In this document: positions 38,333-47,850 of the stretch, in pieces
Layout of the letters: each line of letters begins with the position of its first letter
Numbering within the stretch: position 1 is the first letter of the stretch
The notes under the pieces: generated by a model
Database searches by the model: none
What the model was told of the DNA's origin: nothing
The model's input: the letters and a program-made list of their open reading frames with translations, nothing else
From: Alteromonas sp. CI.11.F.A3
GTDB taxonomy: Bacteria; Pseudomonadota; Gammaproteobacteria; Enterobacterales; Alteromonadaceae
DNA: 64,000 nucleotides
NCBI RefSeq assembly: GCF_032925565.1
Contig: NZ_CP136708.1
Location: forward strand, 1,922,001 to 1,986,000
Direction: 5' to 3'
Made by a program: the position numbers and the translations under genes

Positions 38333-40547
38333 TACCTCAAAGAATGTATTGGGTAAGCCCATTAGTCGCGTAGATGGCATTTTAAAAGTTACTGGGCAAG
38401 CACGTTATGCAGCAGAGCAACAGTTTGACGAAAAGCCGTTAGCAGGGTGGCTAGTATCGTCTGATACTGCAATTGGTGAAATAACGCAGCTATCAACGGA
38501 CAAAGCCGAAAATGCTGAGGGTGTACATGCAGTTTTAACCTACAAAAATGCAGGCCCCCTTAAGCCATTTAGTAAGCCAGCGAGCGAAAGCCGTTTTACG
38601 CAAAGCAGAGCCGTATTAAATGAGCCTCATATTCGGCATTTTGGTGCGCCAGTGGCGTTAGTGATTGCTGATACGTTAGAGCAGGCACGTTACGCGGCAA
38701 GCCTAGTTGAATATACCATTGATGCTGAAACACCCGATTTGCTCTTATCACCAGACCAAGCTACTACTGTGCCTGACTCGTTAGATGGTGGATTTGAAGC
38801 TGATGTTGAAAGTGGGGATAGCGACCACAATAAAAATGCTGTGTCGATAGACGTAGACTACACAACACCCTCTCAAATATCAGCGGCTATGGAGCCTCAT
38901 GCCACCATCGCTAATTTTGATGGCGACAAACTTACGGTGTACACCAGTGTGCAAATTATCGCATCAGCAGTGGAGGCATTAGCGGTAACTTTCGAATTGG
39001 ATGCAGAGAATATTGAGGTGAAAAGCCCCTATATTGGCGGCGGTTTTGGTTCAAAGCTAGGCTTGCATTACGATGCCGTATTAGCTTGTTTAGGGGCACG
39101 GTATCTTAAGCGGCCGGTGAAGGTTGTGCTAAGCAGGCGTCAGGTATTTTATAACTCGCCTCATAGAGGAAATAGTTTTCAATCTATGCAGCTAAGCTGT
39201 GACAGCGAAGGGCTATTAGGGGGTATAAAACACCATAGTGCAATGCCGCGAGCGAAGGGTTACGAATTTGCTGAGGCCTCGGGGGCTGGTGCACGAGTAA
39301 CTTATAGCGCAGAGCATATAAAGAGTACGCATCGGATTAAAGATGCCGACATCCCCCTTATTGATTCGACGCGCTCGCCTGGTGATGCCATTGGCTCACT
39401 CGCATTTGAGGCGGCTATTGATGAATTAGCCCTTAAAGCAGGGATAGATCCGCTTACCTTTCGAATTAAAAACTTACCTCAAGTTCACCCAGTGAGTGGC
39501 AAGCGCTTCACTACGCATAGACTAGGCGACTGTTTACAAGATGGCGCTCAAAAATTTGGTTGGCAGCATAAAGCTGCCCCCAAAAAAGGAAAGGTTATTG
39601 GACACGGTGTAGCAAGTGCTATGCGAATGAATGTGCTGGTGCCAAGTGCAGCCAGCATTAGCATTGATAGTACAGGGAAGCTTACCGTACGTTCGGATAT
39701 GACCGATATAGGCACGGGTTCTTACACTATATTGGCACAAATCGCCGCGGGTGCTTTTCATACACAGGTGGACAACGTTGATGTGCAGCTAGGCGACAGC
39801 AGCTTGCCGACCTCCTGTGGCTCTGGAGGTTCGTTCGGTGCAGCTAGTACAGGTTCTGCACTAATGAAGGCTTGTGAGTTGTTGAAACAATCGTTGAAGA
39901 AAGCTCTGGAGAAAAAGCTGCCTGACTCTGTAGGCGAATTAGCGTTAGAGGGCGACACGCTGGTGGTTTATGCGCGAGACACCCACAGTGAACCACGCCG
40001 TTTTCTCTTAAGGGAGCTCATCGACGAAAGCGAATTCCCGTTAACTGAAATAGGTGAGGTGAGCGAGGATGATACCGGTGACGATGAACAGTACTCCTGC
40101 GGCGCCCATTTCGCTGAAGTGGAAGTGGACACCCACACAGGAGAAGTGCGTTTAAAAAGGCAATATGGCATTTTTTCAGCAGGAAAAATCCTTAATGAAA
40201 AAACGGCGTCTTCGCAAATTAAAGGTGGCATGGTGTGGGGGGCAGGATACGCACTCACCGAAGGCATTCATCATCACACTGATACTGCGAGTTTCATCAA
40301 TCCAGATTTCGGTGAGTATCATATTGCGGTAAACCGAGATATCGCTGATGTGGCTTTAGACTTCTTAGAAACGCCAGATTACGAAGCATCGCCTATTGGT
40401 GCCAAAGGTATTGGCGAGCTTGGTATTACAGGGGCTGGTGCTGCTATTGCAAATGCCATAGCCGACGCAACGGGCGTAAGGGTGAGAGAGTTCCCCATCA
40501 CCATGGATAAGGTAATGGAGGGGCTGAAAGGCAACAACGGAAGCTAG
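38322..40547 (+). CDS. Molybdopterin-binding catalytic subunit (PaoC-like)
   Basis: The catalytic subunit holds the molybdenum cofactor and hydroxylates an aldehyde or N-heterocycle. The start is set to ATG 38322 because AAGGAG lies seven bases upstream. It overlaps the paoB-like gene by 11 bp and gives 741 residues. N-terminal GKPISRVDGILKVTGQARYA is the usual opening. MoCo motifs are SPYIGGGFGSKLG (about 245-257) and CGSGGSFGAAS (about 505-515), and GAKGIGELGITGAGAAIANA (about 700) holds the catalytic Glu. PaoC-like proteins act on aromatic aldehydes in E. coli. The substrate here is unproven, and no XdhC/PaoD maturation gene follows. Confidence 0.92.
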   Translation: MKIDTSKNVLGKPISRVDGILKVTGQARYAAEQQFDEKPLAGWLVSSDTAIGEITQLSTDKAENAEGVHAVLTYKNAGPLKPFSKPASESRFTQSRAVLNEPHIRHFGAPVALVIADTLEQARYAASLVEYTIDAETPDLLLSPDQATTVPDSLDGGFEADVESGDSDHNKNAVSIDVDYTTPSQISAAMEPHATIANFDGDKLTVYTSVQIIASAVEALAVTFELDAENIEVKSPYIGGGFGSKLGLHYDAVLACLGARYLKRPVKVVLSRRQVFYNSPHRGNSFQSMQLSCDSEGLLGGIKHHSAMPRAKGYEFAEASGAGARVTYSAEHIKSTHRIKDADIPLIDSTRSPGDAIGSLAFEAAIDELALKAGIDPLTFRIKNLPQVHPVSGKRFTTHRLGDCLQDGAQKFGWQHKAAPKKGKVIGHGVASAMRMNVLVPSAASISIDSTGKLTVRSDMTDIGTGSYTILAQIAAGAFHTQVDNVDVQLGDSSLPTSCGSGGSFGAASTGSALMKACELLKQSLKKALEKKLPDSVGELALEGDTLVVYARDTHSEPRRFLLRELIDESEFPLTEIGEVSEDDTGDDEQYSCGAHFAEVEVDTHTGEVRLKRQYGIFSAGKILNEKTASSQIKGGMVWGAGYALTEGIHHHTDTASFINPDFGEYHIAVNRDIADVALDFLETPDYEASPIGAKGIGELGITGAGAAIANAIADATGVRVREFPITMDKVMEGLKGNNGS

Positions 40548-40646
40548 ATGCGGTAAAGTCCAGATGGTGGTTAGTTAATAAGTAGCGCCATCATTTGGTT
40601 TTCTTTGAGCAGAACTTCTTCTATAAGCAAAATTGAGAGCAAAATT

Positions 40647-40657
40647 GAGACACCCAC
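40647..40657 (+). repeat. Single GGACACCCAC-type repeat after the paoC-like gene
   Basis: GAGACACCCAC lies 100 bp past the paoC-like stop, preceded by a tandem 12-bp duplication (GCAAAATTGAGA twice). It is one base from the core seen beside the RAYT gene and in the 54.7-kb array. Confidence 0.55.
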
Positions 40658-40837
40658 ATTTGGTAAGGTCTAAGAAGTTTTGCTGATAGGCATAATTAAC
40701 GGTTGTTTACTTTCTGATATTAAAAGCTTATTTCAAGGGGCTTGGAGAGGACTTTCCTAACTGAAAGATCATTACAGATGTTAGGCTTCTCTTACAAAAG
40801 CGATAACTTGCGATGCAAATAGTAGCTGAGTTGCTTG

Positions 40838-41776
40838 TTAACCTAGCTTAAGTTTCTGTGTTTTACCTATAGCTATATTAAGGCTTATTGACGTCGAAAA
40901 TTGATTTTCAATGCCCATCACCATAGTTTGCCAGTCTATATGCTGTAGCCCCGTGCGGACTAGGATAGGGGAATAGCTATGGTCGATGCTTCCAATTTTG
41001 TTCGCCACTATCTGTCTGCCAGTGCTATCCACTAATTCTAAGTAATCCTGGAGTTTGAAGGGCAAGCCTTTAATCGTACTACTAACGTTATTAGTAAAGG
41101 GGAGTAAAAAGTTAGGTTGCATGCTTTTTTTGGCCGCCGTGATTCTTTTCTGAATACTCGTGAAGTCAGAGGTCTCAGGCGTTTTTGCTAAGCCCACTCG
41201 AAGTGGATTCAAATCGACGTATGCCATACAAGCAGCTAATGCTGCTTCATCTAACAACGATTGGGACTTGAACCGACCCTCCCAAAAGCGGCCTGTGCAG
41301 TCATCCTCTTTGTTTGCAAGACGTGCGATGTATTCATTCAGCAACCGCATGAACCAACTGATATCGTACAGACGTTGCCGATAAATATTCGCTGTTGATA
41401 TTACTGCCTGAACCTGTACATCAGACATCAACATCCTCTGTTCAGTTACCACATACTGGCGTGTTAATTCAGTGCCTTTGTGAAGCGAATGCCAGCGCGA
41501 CAAAACTTCCTCAGTGCTCCAGGCAAGAGCTTCGTCTCTATCGATATGCAGTACCACGTGAGTGTGGTTGCTCATCACGGCATAAGCACAAACGTTTATC
41601 GCAAATGCATTGGCTAGTTTGAGCAATCGGTCTTCAACCCATTGGCGACGGTGTTCGTAGCTTTTACCACTGTAATGATCTTCGCCGCACAGAAATGCTC
41701 GGCGGACGCAACGCGAGACACAATGATAGTAGGGAGTATCTTGTAGGCTAATAAGCGATTTTCTTGGGCGCGGCAT
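40838..41776 (-). CDS. REP-associated tyrosine transposase (RAYT), Y1/HUH type
   Basis: RAYTs are single-copy, IS200/IS605-like HUH nucleases tied to REP repeats, which they recognise and probably spread. The 312-residue protein has the opening MPRPRKSLISLQDTPYYHCV, SRCVRRAFLCG, and the HUH motif in YAVMSNHTHVVLHID (about 66-80). The tyrosine region is WFMRLLNEYIARLANKE (about 150), followed by GRFWEGRFKSQSLLDE and YVDLNPLRVGL. About 120 C-terminal residues go beyond short RAYTs such as the 165-residue E. coli protein. No IS ends or partner genes are visible. Copies of a TGGRTGTCCA repeat lie both just upstream and downstream, as expected for this family. Confidence 0.88.
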   Translation of the reverse strand: MPRPRKSLISLQDTPYYHCVSRCVRRAFLCGEDHYSGKSYEHRRQWVEDRLLKLANAFAINVCAYAVMSNHTHVVLHIDRDEALAWSTEEVLSRWHSLHKGTELTRQYVVTEQRMLMSDVQVQAVISTANIYRQRLYDISWFMRLLNEYIARLANKEDDCTGRFWEGRFKSQSLLDEAALAACMAYVDLNPLRVGLAKTPETSDFTSIQKRITAAKKSMQPNFLLPFTNNVSSTIKGLPFKLQDYLELVDSTGRQIVANKIGSIDHSYSPILVRTGLQHIDWQTMVMGIENQFSTSISLNIAIGKTQKLKLG

Positions 41777-41860
41777 ATTGTGAAACTACGATATCAATAA
41801 GTTTCACTATTATGACTTCAGTTAAAATAGATAACTACTGACCTTGAGAATGGTTTGTAT

Positions 41861-41868
41861 GGATGTCC
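41861..41868 (-). repeat. REP-like core copy GGATGTCC
   Basis: This isolated copy in context ATGGATGTCCAAAG lies about 85 bp upstream of the RAYT start. It has the same orientation as the four copies in the tandem units. Confidence 0.6.
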
Positions 41869-41887
41869 AAAGCTGATTGGGAGCTTA

Positions 41888-42021
41888 ATTAAGGTTTTTT
41901 GTCTGTGGGTGTACAAGTTAGATCTATAAACTGTGGGTGTCCAAGTTTGAGCTCATTAAGGTTTTTTGTCTGTGGGTGTACAAGTTAGATCTATAAACTG
42001 TGGGTGTCCAAGTTTGAGCTC
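41888..42021 (-). repeat. Exact 67-bp tandem duplication with REP-like cores
   Basis: The two 67-bp units, 41888-41954 and 41955-42021, appear identical throughout. Each has GTGGGTGTACAAG and GTGGGTGTCCAAG, giving cores at 41907, 41935, 41974 and 42002. The GTGTCC cores sit between AAACT and AGTTT arms. On the minus strand, the sense of the flotillin transcript, they read GGACACCCAC. Confidence 0.9.
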
Positions 42022-42067
42022 GGGTTTAAAGAAGTAAATCATAAGAACGACCTAGGTTCCTTTAGGC

Positions 42068-42090
42068 AAAAAAAGCCCCTATGAAGGGGC
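42068..42090 (-). terminator. Rho-independent terminator of yqiJ-yqiK
   Basis: On the minus strand GCCCCT/AGGGGC arms with a 4-nt loop are followed by seven T (42068-42074). It lies 36 bp past the flotillin stop and before the repeats. Confidence 0.9.
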
Positions 42091-42125
42091 AGTATTAGTT
42101 TAGGTGTCTCAGCAGCTGTTCAAAA

Positions 42126-43874
42126 CTACTCAGTTAGTGCATCCGGTTGTGGCGGAGCTGGAGTGCTAGCTACTGGCGCATTGGCGGCGGTGCCTGTCAG
42201 TATCTGACTATTCCCAGTAAGTAGGTCATCAAGGGTACCACTTTCGCTATTCACCAAGCCCACTTCACGAAGCATAGCATCTACCACTGGCGCATTTGCA
42301 CGGTAACTAAGGGCGGCTTGCGTAACCTGGTCGGCTAAGCCTCCCCCTGTAGCAACGGTTTGGCCATTGCCAGACGGATTATTGCCTTGACCATAACCTT
42401 GAAGAATTTTTATGCCCTCAATATTTTCAAGTGGTTTAACCGCTTGTTCAATCAGTCCAGGTAATACTTCCATCATAGCGAGCGATTTTTGCAGTTCAAT
42501 TTGCTCATCTTTCAGCGTGTTTTCAGCTTCATAGAGTGCTTGTTTACCCGCAGCTTCTACAGCAAGCACTTTTTCATCGGCCTCGGCTTGAAGCATCTTA
42601 GCATCAGCGCTAGCTTTTGCTTCAGTGAGAATGGCTTGTGCAGTATTTTCAGCGGCTTCTTTCTTTGCAGCTGCTTCAACAGTAATGTTTACCGCATCAC
42701 GCTCCGCTTCTTTTTGCGCATCGATGACTTCAATTTGCTTCTTACGCTCAGCGTCGGCCACCAATTTAGCAGTGATAACTGCTTCTTCTTTTTCAACTTT
42801 CGTTTTCTCAGCTTCAGCAGCTTTTGCACGAGCAGCCGATTCCTCTTCCGATTTGTTGGCCACCGCTATTTGTTTTACCTGCTCGGCAACTTCAACTTCC
42901 TGTTGTTGACGAATGCGGGCCTGCTCTAAGGCTTGGCTTTTGGCAATCTCTTGAGTTTCTATTTCGCGAGATTTTTCAATTTCAGCGGCTTCAATAGCGC
43001 GGTTTTTAGCAATTTCTGCTTCGCGCTCTTCACGCTCTTTCATTTCACGCTGCTTCGAGATTTCCGCTTTTTGCTCTTGGCGTTTAAACGCTAGAGTTTG
43101 CTCTTGCATCAAGCGAGCTTCTTCTTCATCGCGCTTAACTTCTAAAGACTGCTTTTCAGCAGCCAAGTTTCGTTGTTCAATAAGAATACGGTTTTCTTGC
43201 TGAATGTCGTTGGTTTCTTTACGTTTTTCTTCAATTATTTTAGCTAAGCGTGCTCTACCTTCAGCATCGAATGCATTGTTTTCATTGAAAAACTCAAGGT
43301 CGGTTTGATCGAATCCAGTTAAACTTACTGACTCTAATTCTAAGCCGTTCTTTTCCAAGTCATTAGCCACACTCTGCTGTACTTTTTGTACAAAGTCGGC
43401 ACGCTGCTCATGCATTTCGGTCATGGTCATCTCCGCTGCCACGGCGCGAAGCACGTCAACAAACTTAGATTCCATTAATTTTTTTACTTCTTCTGCTCGA
43501 GTTGTACGCGTACCTAACGTTTGCGCAGCCATGGAAATTCCAGCTGAATTAGGCGCTACGCGTAGATAGAAATCAGCTTTAACATCAACTCGCATTCTAT
43601 CTTTAGTAATTAGTGCATCTTTTTGCGTTTTCTCTACTTCAATACGTAAGGTGTTCATGTTTACAGGAATAATTTCATGTACAACAGGAAGTACTATAGC
43701 ACCGCCATCTTTGATGACTTTTTCGCCACCAAGACCGGTTCGAACAAAGGCTGTTTCTTTCGTTGCCCGAGTGTACAGTTTGGCAAAAATTAGCCCAATA
43801 GTGATAAGGGATATAACAATAATACCTGCAATAAAAAGTAATGAAGGTAAGTTTGATATTTGAAGGGTTTCCAT
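42126..43874 (-). CDS. yqiK: Flotillin family protein YqiK-like
   Basis: Flotillins scaffold membrane microdomains. The 582-residue protein has one N-terminal membrane helix (about 10-30), an SPFH/band 7 domain (about 40-220, FVRTGLGGEKVIKDGGAIVL) and a very long Glu/Ala/Lys-rich coiled coil (about 220-480). A Gly/Asn- and Pro-rich tail ends it. The order yqiJ-yqiK on one strand matches E. coli, where YqiK is about 553 residues. It starts 18 bp after the yqiJ-like stop. The final role is inferred: membrane organisation or envelope stress. Confidence 0.92.
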   Translation of the reverse strand: METLQISNLPSLLFIAGIIVISLITIGLIFAKLYTRATKETAFVRTGLGGEKVIKDGGAIVLPVVHEIIPVNMNTLRIEVEKTQKDALITKDRMRVDVKADFYLRVAPNSAGISMAAQTLGTRTTRAEEVKKLMESKFVDVLRAVAAEMTMTEMHEQRADFVQKVQQSVANDLEKNGLELESVSLTGFDQTDLEFFNENNAFDAEGRARLAKIIEEKRKETNDIQQENRILIEQRNLAAEKQSLEVKRDEEEARLMQEQTLAFKRQEQKAEISKQREMKEREEREAEIAKNRAIEAAEIEKSREIETQEIAKSQALEQARIRQQQEVEVAEQVKQIAVANKSEEESAARAKAAEAEKTKVEKEEAVITAKLVADAERKKQIEVIDAQKEAERDAVNITVEAAAKKEAAENTAQAILTEAKASADAKMLQAEADEKVLAVEAAGKQALYEAENTLKDEQIELQKSLAMMEVLPGLIEQAVKPLENIEGIKILQGYGQGNNPSGNGQTVATGGGLADQVTQAALSYRANAPVVDAMLREVGLVNSESGTLDDLLTGNSQILTGTAANAPVASTPAPPQPDALTE

Positions 43875-43891
43875 ACTCAGTCTCTTATTTA

Positions 43892-44518
43892 TTATTGATA
43901 ACGGGTGGCCAACCAGCTGCGGGTGGTTTTCTTAACAAGGATAACGCGCTCACCTTGCTTGAAGAGTTCATTGTCTTCGAAAGGTTCGACTAAAACATAG
44001 TGTGGCTGTGAATAATCATCGGTGAATTTAGCTTCTGCAGGATTCCCCTTCGATGCGATGCCAATAGTAATATGCGCTACAGCGCCAATGAAGTCTTCGC
44101 TTTGAATGGCGGAAGTTTGAAACTTTGGAATTACAGCGGCAATTATTACACTCACTTTCGAAGTCAATAAGGTACCGACAACGGCGGCAAAAGGGAGAGA
44201 AACCCAAACGGGCAGGGTGATATTAGCGATAGATTGGGTGGCAAAATTAGTCACAAACCCGAGTAAACCGAAAATGGTTAGAAGCACCACAAGCCATATC
44301 AACAGTGGGACTCTATCTAAATTGAGCCAACTGCCGAAACTAAGAATAGAGCTACTTTCTACATCAATATTTGAGTTAGGCATGTCGTCAAGCAAGCCAA
44401 CCATGCTTATGCCAAAGACAAGCCCCATAATCTCTATAATAAATAAAATAGCTACTGTGGCTAACGCGATGCTAAACCAAAAATTAGCGTCACTCAGCAA
44501 AACGTCTAACATTTCCAC
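43892..44518 (-). CDS. yqiJ: YqiJ-like OB-fold membrane protein
   Basis: The 208-residue protein has an N-terminal helix (about 15-38), two more near 72-92 and 100-130, and a C-terminal OB-fold domain (about 140-205, AHITIGIASKGNPAEAKF, then FKQGERVILVKK). Such NfeD/YqiJ proteins partner with flotillins, and the flotillin gene follows directly, so they probably form one complex. Its length matches E. coli YqiJ. Confidence 0.9.
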   Translation of the reverse strand: MEMLDVLLSDANFWFSIALATVAILFIIEIMGLVFGISMVGLLDDMPNSNIDVESSSILSFGSWLNLDRVPLLIWLVVLLTIFGLLGFVTNFATQSIANITLPVWVSLPFAAVVGTLLTSKVSVIIAAVIPKFQTSAIQSEDFIGAVAHITIGIASKGNPAEAKFTDDYSQPHYVLVEPFEDNELFKQGERVILVKKTTRSWLATRYQ

Positions 44519-44821
44519 CGTCCCTGATGATGTTTTTATTAACCTTTTTATATCACATTCCGTTTATATATCCACTGAAAACCATAATAAGGAGGGCGAT
44601 TTTTTGAATAGGCTTTTGCGCTTTTTATGGTGTATTTAATGGAATTAGTAATCCGGTGAGCATACAAATGTTACTGAAATAAACTGTAATTTTTTTGCCG
44701 ATTAGTAAGTGAGCTAAAGCAAGGGGGCTATATTAGCGAGCTAACATCGTCTACGTGCATACTGATGCAATATGGGGGAATGCTTTGTTGAGTTCTTTTT
44801 TTAGAGAAGGCTGAAAAGAAG
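44519..44821 (-). other. Gap upstream of yqiJ
   Basis: This 303-bp AT-rich stretch has no coding potential that I can support. It should hold the yqiJ-yqiK promoter. I saw no sigma-54 or strong sigma-70 match. Confidence 0.4.
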
Positions 44822-45547
44822 TTACTTAAATTTATGGCTTTGTAACGCAATATCTGTGCTAGACACACACAATGTACTGCCTTGATCGTACCAGTCACCT
44901 AAAACAATTCGGGTTGCTGGCTTACCATTTGCTATCAGCGAGTGAATATTAGGGCGGTGTGTGTGTCCATGAATTAAACGCTGCACTTTATGTAACTCCA
45001 TGACTTTCACCACTTCAGTGGGTGTCACATCCATAATGTCCGGTTTAAGGTGCTTTTGGTTTTCTTTACTTTCTGCGCGGCCATTTCGTGCAACACGGCG
45101 TCTATACCACAAAGGCAAGGCCAGCATGAGTCTTGGCCACCACCAACCTCGCGATTTTTTTCTAAATTTTTGATAGGCCACATCGTTCGTGCAAAGCTCA
45201 TCGCCATGGGTGATAAGTGTGGGTGTCCCGTATAAGTCTATTACGGTGGGTTCGTTTATGAGTGTCATGCCGGCTTTGTTAGTCCAGCCTTCGCGTATAG
45301 CAAAGTCGCGGTTGCCATGCATAAAATAAATAGGGATATGTTGGCTTAAGGATTTGAACGCGTCTGCAATAGCGGTATTGAACGGAGTAACATCATCATC
45401 GCCAATCCAAACCTCAAAAAGGTCGCCCAATACATATAGGGCATCTGCCTCTTTTGCTTCATTTTCTAAGAACTGCATTAAACACGCGGTGATGTCTGGG
45501 CGGTCTGCACTTAGGTGTAAATCAGCGATGAAGTAAGTAAATGACAT
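44822..45547 (-). CDS. lpxH: UDP-2,3-diacylglucosamine diphosphatase LpxH
   Basis: LpxH splits UDP-2,3-diacylglucosamine into UMP and lipid X in lipid A synthesis. The ATG at 45547 gives 241 residues, close to E. coli (240), while the longer frame would need a TTG. Metallophosphatase motifs are all visible: FIADLHL (D-x-H), YVLGDLFEVWIGDD (GD), FMHGNRDFAI (GNRD), LITHGDELC and IHGHTHRP (GHxH). A terminator lies between ppiB and lpxH. The order cysS, ppiB, lpxH matches E. coli. Confidence 0.94.
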   Translation of the reverse strand: MSFTYFIADLHLSADRPDITACLMQFLENEAKEADALYVLGDLFEVWIGDDDVTPFNTAIADAFKSLSQHIPIYFMHGNRDFAIREGWTNKAGMTLINEPTVIDLYGTPTLITHGDELCTNDVAYQKFRKKSRGWWWPRLMLALPLWYRRRVARNGRAESKENQKHLKPDIMDVTPTEVVKVMELHKVQRLIHGHTHRPNIHSLIANGKPATRIVLGDWYDQGSTLCVSSTDIALQSHKFK

Positions 45548-45582
45548 AAAGATGGACAACTTTGAAAGGCGTTTTGAAAAGA

Positions 45583-45611
45583 AGAGGCCGACTTAAAACA
45601 ATACGGCCTCT
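45583..45611 (-). terminator. Terminator between ppiB and lpxH
   Basis: Perfect 8-bp arms AGAGGCCG and CGGCCTCT with a 13-nt loop. On the minus strand TCTTTTC follows. It lies about 57 bp past the ppiB stop, so lpxH probably has its own promoter or depends on read-through. Confidence 0.6.
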
Positions 45612-45667
45612 ATTTGGGTATGTAGCAACAGTTAGCGTTTAATAAATTAATACGCTAACAAGTGATA

Positions 45668-46159
45668 CTAGGCTACCACCGCTTTTTCAATAATAACTGG
45701 CTCTACAGGCACATCTTGATGATAGCCGCTTGAACCAGTCTTAACGCTTTTGATCTTCTCAACAACGTCCATACCGTCTGTCACTTTACCAAACGCACAG
45801 TAGCCCCAACCATTCACTGATTCGCTAGTGTGGTTAAGGAAGCTGTTATTGCCTACGTTAATGAAAAACTGCGCCGTTGCTGAATGCGGATCGTTAGTAC
45901 GCGCCATCGCAATTGTACCAATCTCGTTAGCAACACCGTTGTTTGCTTCATTTTCAATGGTATCTTTCGTGTCTTTCTGATCCATGTCAGCAGTGAAACC
46001 ACCACCTTGAATCATGAAACCGTCAATAACGCGGTGAAAAATAGTGTCATCGTAGAAACCTTCTTTAACATAAGCTAAAAAGTTTTCTACCGTTTTAGGG
46101 GCTTTGTCTTCAAATAATTCTAGGGTGATATCACCAAAGTTTGTTTTGAGAGTAACCAT
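45668..46159 (-). CDS. ppiB: Peptidyl-prolyl cis-trans isomerase B (cyclophilin)
   Basis: PpiB is the cytoplasmic cyclophilin that speeds proline isomerisation in protein folding. The 163-residue protein has no signal peptide, which separates it from periplasmic PpiA. The cyclophilin signature [15 protein letters not shown] (about 40-54) is present, with [18 protein letters not shown] (about 83-100) and the active-site Arg, Phe and Gln. It is divergent from cysS. Confidence 0.95.
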   Translation of the reverse strand: MVTLKTNFGDITLELFEDKAPKTVENFLAYVKEGFYDDTIFHRVIDGFMIQGGGFTADMDQKDTKDTIENEANNGVANEIGTIAMARTNDPHSATAQFFINVGNNSFLNHTSESVNGWGYCAFGKVTDGMDVVEKIKSVKTGSSGYHQDVPVEPVIIEKAVVA

Positions 46160-46320
46160 TTGTGCGTGTCCTGCCTTTAAATAAGTAAATACTCGGTAAT
46201 ATTAACGCATAACCAGTCATGCGGGGAAGTAGCGATGCTAAAAAGCAATGCAAAATCTTACCATTTGCCGACATACAGTGCTAAACTTTGCGGCCATTTT
46301 TATACTTAGGAATTCACTTT

Positions 46321-47703
46321 ATGCTACACCTTTACAATACCCGTACCCGTGACAAGGCGAAATTCGTGCCGCTTCAAGAAGGGAAGGTGGGCTTGTATGT
46401 GTGTGGTATTACCGTGTACGACCTAAGCCATATGGGGCATGCTCGCACTTATCTTAGTTTCGACATACTTGTTCGATACCTTCGTCATCTAGGCTTCGAT
46501 GTGAAATACGTTCGAAATATCACTGATATCGACGACAAAATCATTGCTCGCGCTAATGAAAACGGTGAAAGCTTTGAAGCGTTAACTAAGCGCACTATTG
46601 GTAAAATGCATGAAGATTTTGCGGCTATCAATCTACTTGAGCCAGATGTAGAGCCGACAGTTAGCGGTCATATGGATGACATCATCGATATTATTAAAAT
46701 ATTGATGGAAAAAGGTTTTGCATACCAAGCCTCAAGCGGCGATGTGTTATTTGATGTAAGCAAATTCCCAGATTACGGCAAGTTGAGTAAGCAAGACTTA
46801 GATCAACTTCAATCGGGCTCGCGAGTTGAAGTGGCATCAGATAAAGACGACCCATTAGATTTCGTATTATGGAAGCCGGCAAAAGCAGGCGAGCCTGCTT
46901 GGCAATCGCCGTGGGGTGAAGGTCGCCCTGGCTGGCACATTGAATGTTCTGCCATGAACAAAAAGCACTTAGGTGCACATTTCGATATTCATGGAGGTGG
47001 TTCTGATCTTACGTTTCCGCACCATGAAAACGAAGTGGCGCAGTCATGCTGTGCATATGACACTCCTTACGTAAACGTGTGGATGCACGCCGGTATGGTG
47101 CAAGTAGACGACGAAAAAATGTCTAAATCACTGGGTAACTTTTTTACCCTTCGTGATGTGCTACAAGAGCATGATGCTGAAACCTTGCGCTTCTTCTTAA
47201 TGTCGGCACATTACCGTAGCCAGTTGAGTTATTCGCAAGATAACATCACCCAGGCGAAGGCGGCATTAGAACGTTTATATACTGCGTTACGAGGTGTGGT
47301 AATTGATGAGTCGACTGACCTTAGCTACGGTGGTTATTTAGCGCGCTTTGAAGCTGCCATGGATGACGACTTAAACGTACCAGAAGCATTTTCGGTATTG
47401 TTTGATGTAGCACGTGAGGTTAACCGTAACAAAGACAACGCGGAAGAAGCCAGCAAGCTAGCGGCCGTGCTTAAAGGGTTAGGTGCCATTTTGGGTATGC
47501 TGCAAAGCGACCCCGATACTTACCTAAAAGGCGGCAGTGAAAACGACGATGAAGCCGCAGAAATTGAAGCGCTGATAAAACAGCGTAACGATGCCCGTGC
47601 AGCTAAAGACTGGGCAGCCGCTGATGCAGCTCGTGACGCGCTTAATGCTAAAAATATAGTATTAGAAGACGGACCTGCAGGCACGACTTGGCGCAGAGGC
47701 TAG
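46321..47703 (+). CDS. cysS: Cysteine--tRNA ligase CysS
   Basis: This is a class I aminoacyl-tRNA synthetase that charges tRNA-Cys. The ATG at 46321, with AGGA upstream, gives 460 residues as in E. coli (461). A TTG at 46288 is ignored. It has the HIGH-like [12 protein letters not shown] (about 34-45), KMSKS in [12 protein letters not shown] (about 266), and zinc ligands including the Cys of YVCGITVY, the Cys of [15 protein letters not shown] and the His/Glu of [13 protein letters not shown] strong terminator lies 25 bp downstream. Confidence 0.97.
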   Translation: MLHLYNTRTRDKAKFVPLQEGKVGLYVCGITVYDLSHMGHARTYLSFDILVRYLRHLGFDVKYVRNITDIDDKIIARANENGESFEALTKRTIGKMHEDFAAINLLEPDVEPTVSGHMDDIIDIIKILMEKGFAYQASSGDVLFDVSKFPDYGKLSKQDLDQLQSGSRVEVASDKDDPLDFVLWKPAKAGEPAWQSPWGEGRPGWHIECSAMNKKHLGAHFDIHGGGSDLTFPHHENEVAQSCCAYDTPYVNVWMHAGMVQVDDEKMSKSLGNFFTLRDVLQEHDAETLRFFLMSAHYRSQLSYSQDNITQAKAALERLYTALRGVVIDESTDLSYGGYLARFEAAMDDDLNVPEAFSVLFDVAREVNRNKDNAEEASKLAAVLKGLGAILGMLQSDPDTYLKGGSENDDEAAEIEALIKQRNDARAAKDWAAADAARDALNAKNIVLEDGPAGTTWRRG

Positions 47704-47727
47704 GCGTTTACGCATACATCTACTTGA

Positions 47728-47755
47728 AAGGTCAGCTCGTTAGCTGGCCTTTTTT
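47728..47755 (+). terminator. Rho-independent terminator of cysS
   Basis: The arms AAGGTCAGCT and AGCTGGCCTT pair with one G-T wobble over a 4-nt CGTT loop, and TTTTTT follows. Confidence 0.9.
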
Positions 47756-47792
47756 ATGCCTATCTCCGTTTTTATAATTTGGCTAGAAAAAC

Positions 47793-47830
47793 AAAAAAAG
47801 GGCGTAGCCAAGTTCATCAGCTACGCCCTT
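47793..47830 (-). terminator. Rho-independent terminator of the TonB receptor gene
   Basis: On the minus strand AAGGGCGTAGC and GCTACGCCCTT form an 11-bp stem with an 11-nt loop, followed by TTTTTT. It lies about 20 bp past the receptor stop. Confidence 0.9.
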
Positions 47831-47850
47831 ATGATCAAACAGCAATTCGC

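Larger units (their letters stand above)
41777..42125. other. RAYT upstream region carrying REP-like repeats
   Basis: These 349 bp between RAYT and the flotillin gene contain five copies of the GGRTGTMC core, two exact 67-bp tandem units and the flotillin terminator. Any RAYT promoter must lie here, so the transposase may be influenced by its own repeats. Confidence 0.7.

Noticed and set aside
42489..42929. Plus-strand Phe/Leu/Ser-rich open frames opposite yqiK
   Set aside because: They are antisense shadows of the flotillin coiled coil (GAA/GCA/AAA codons).
45018..45228. GTGGGTGTC(C) matches at 45018 and 45219 as REP-like copies
   Set aside because: Both lie inside lpxH and encode conserved residues, one in the YGTPTLITHGDE block, so they are chance matches.
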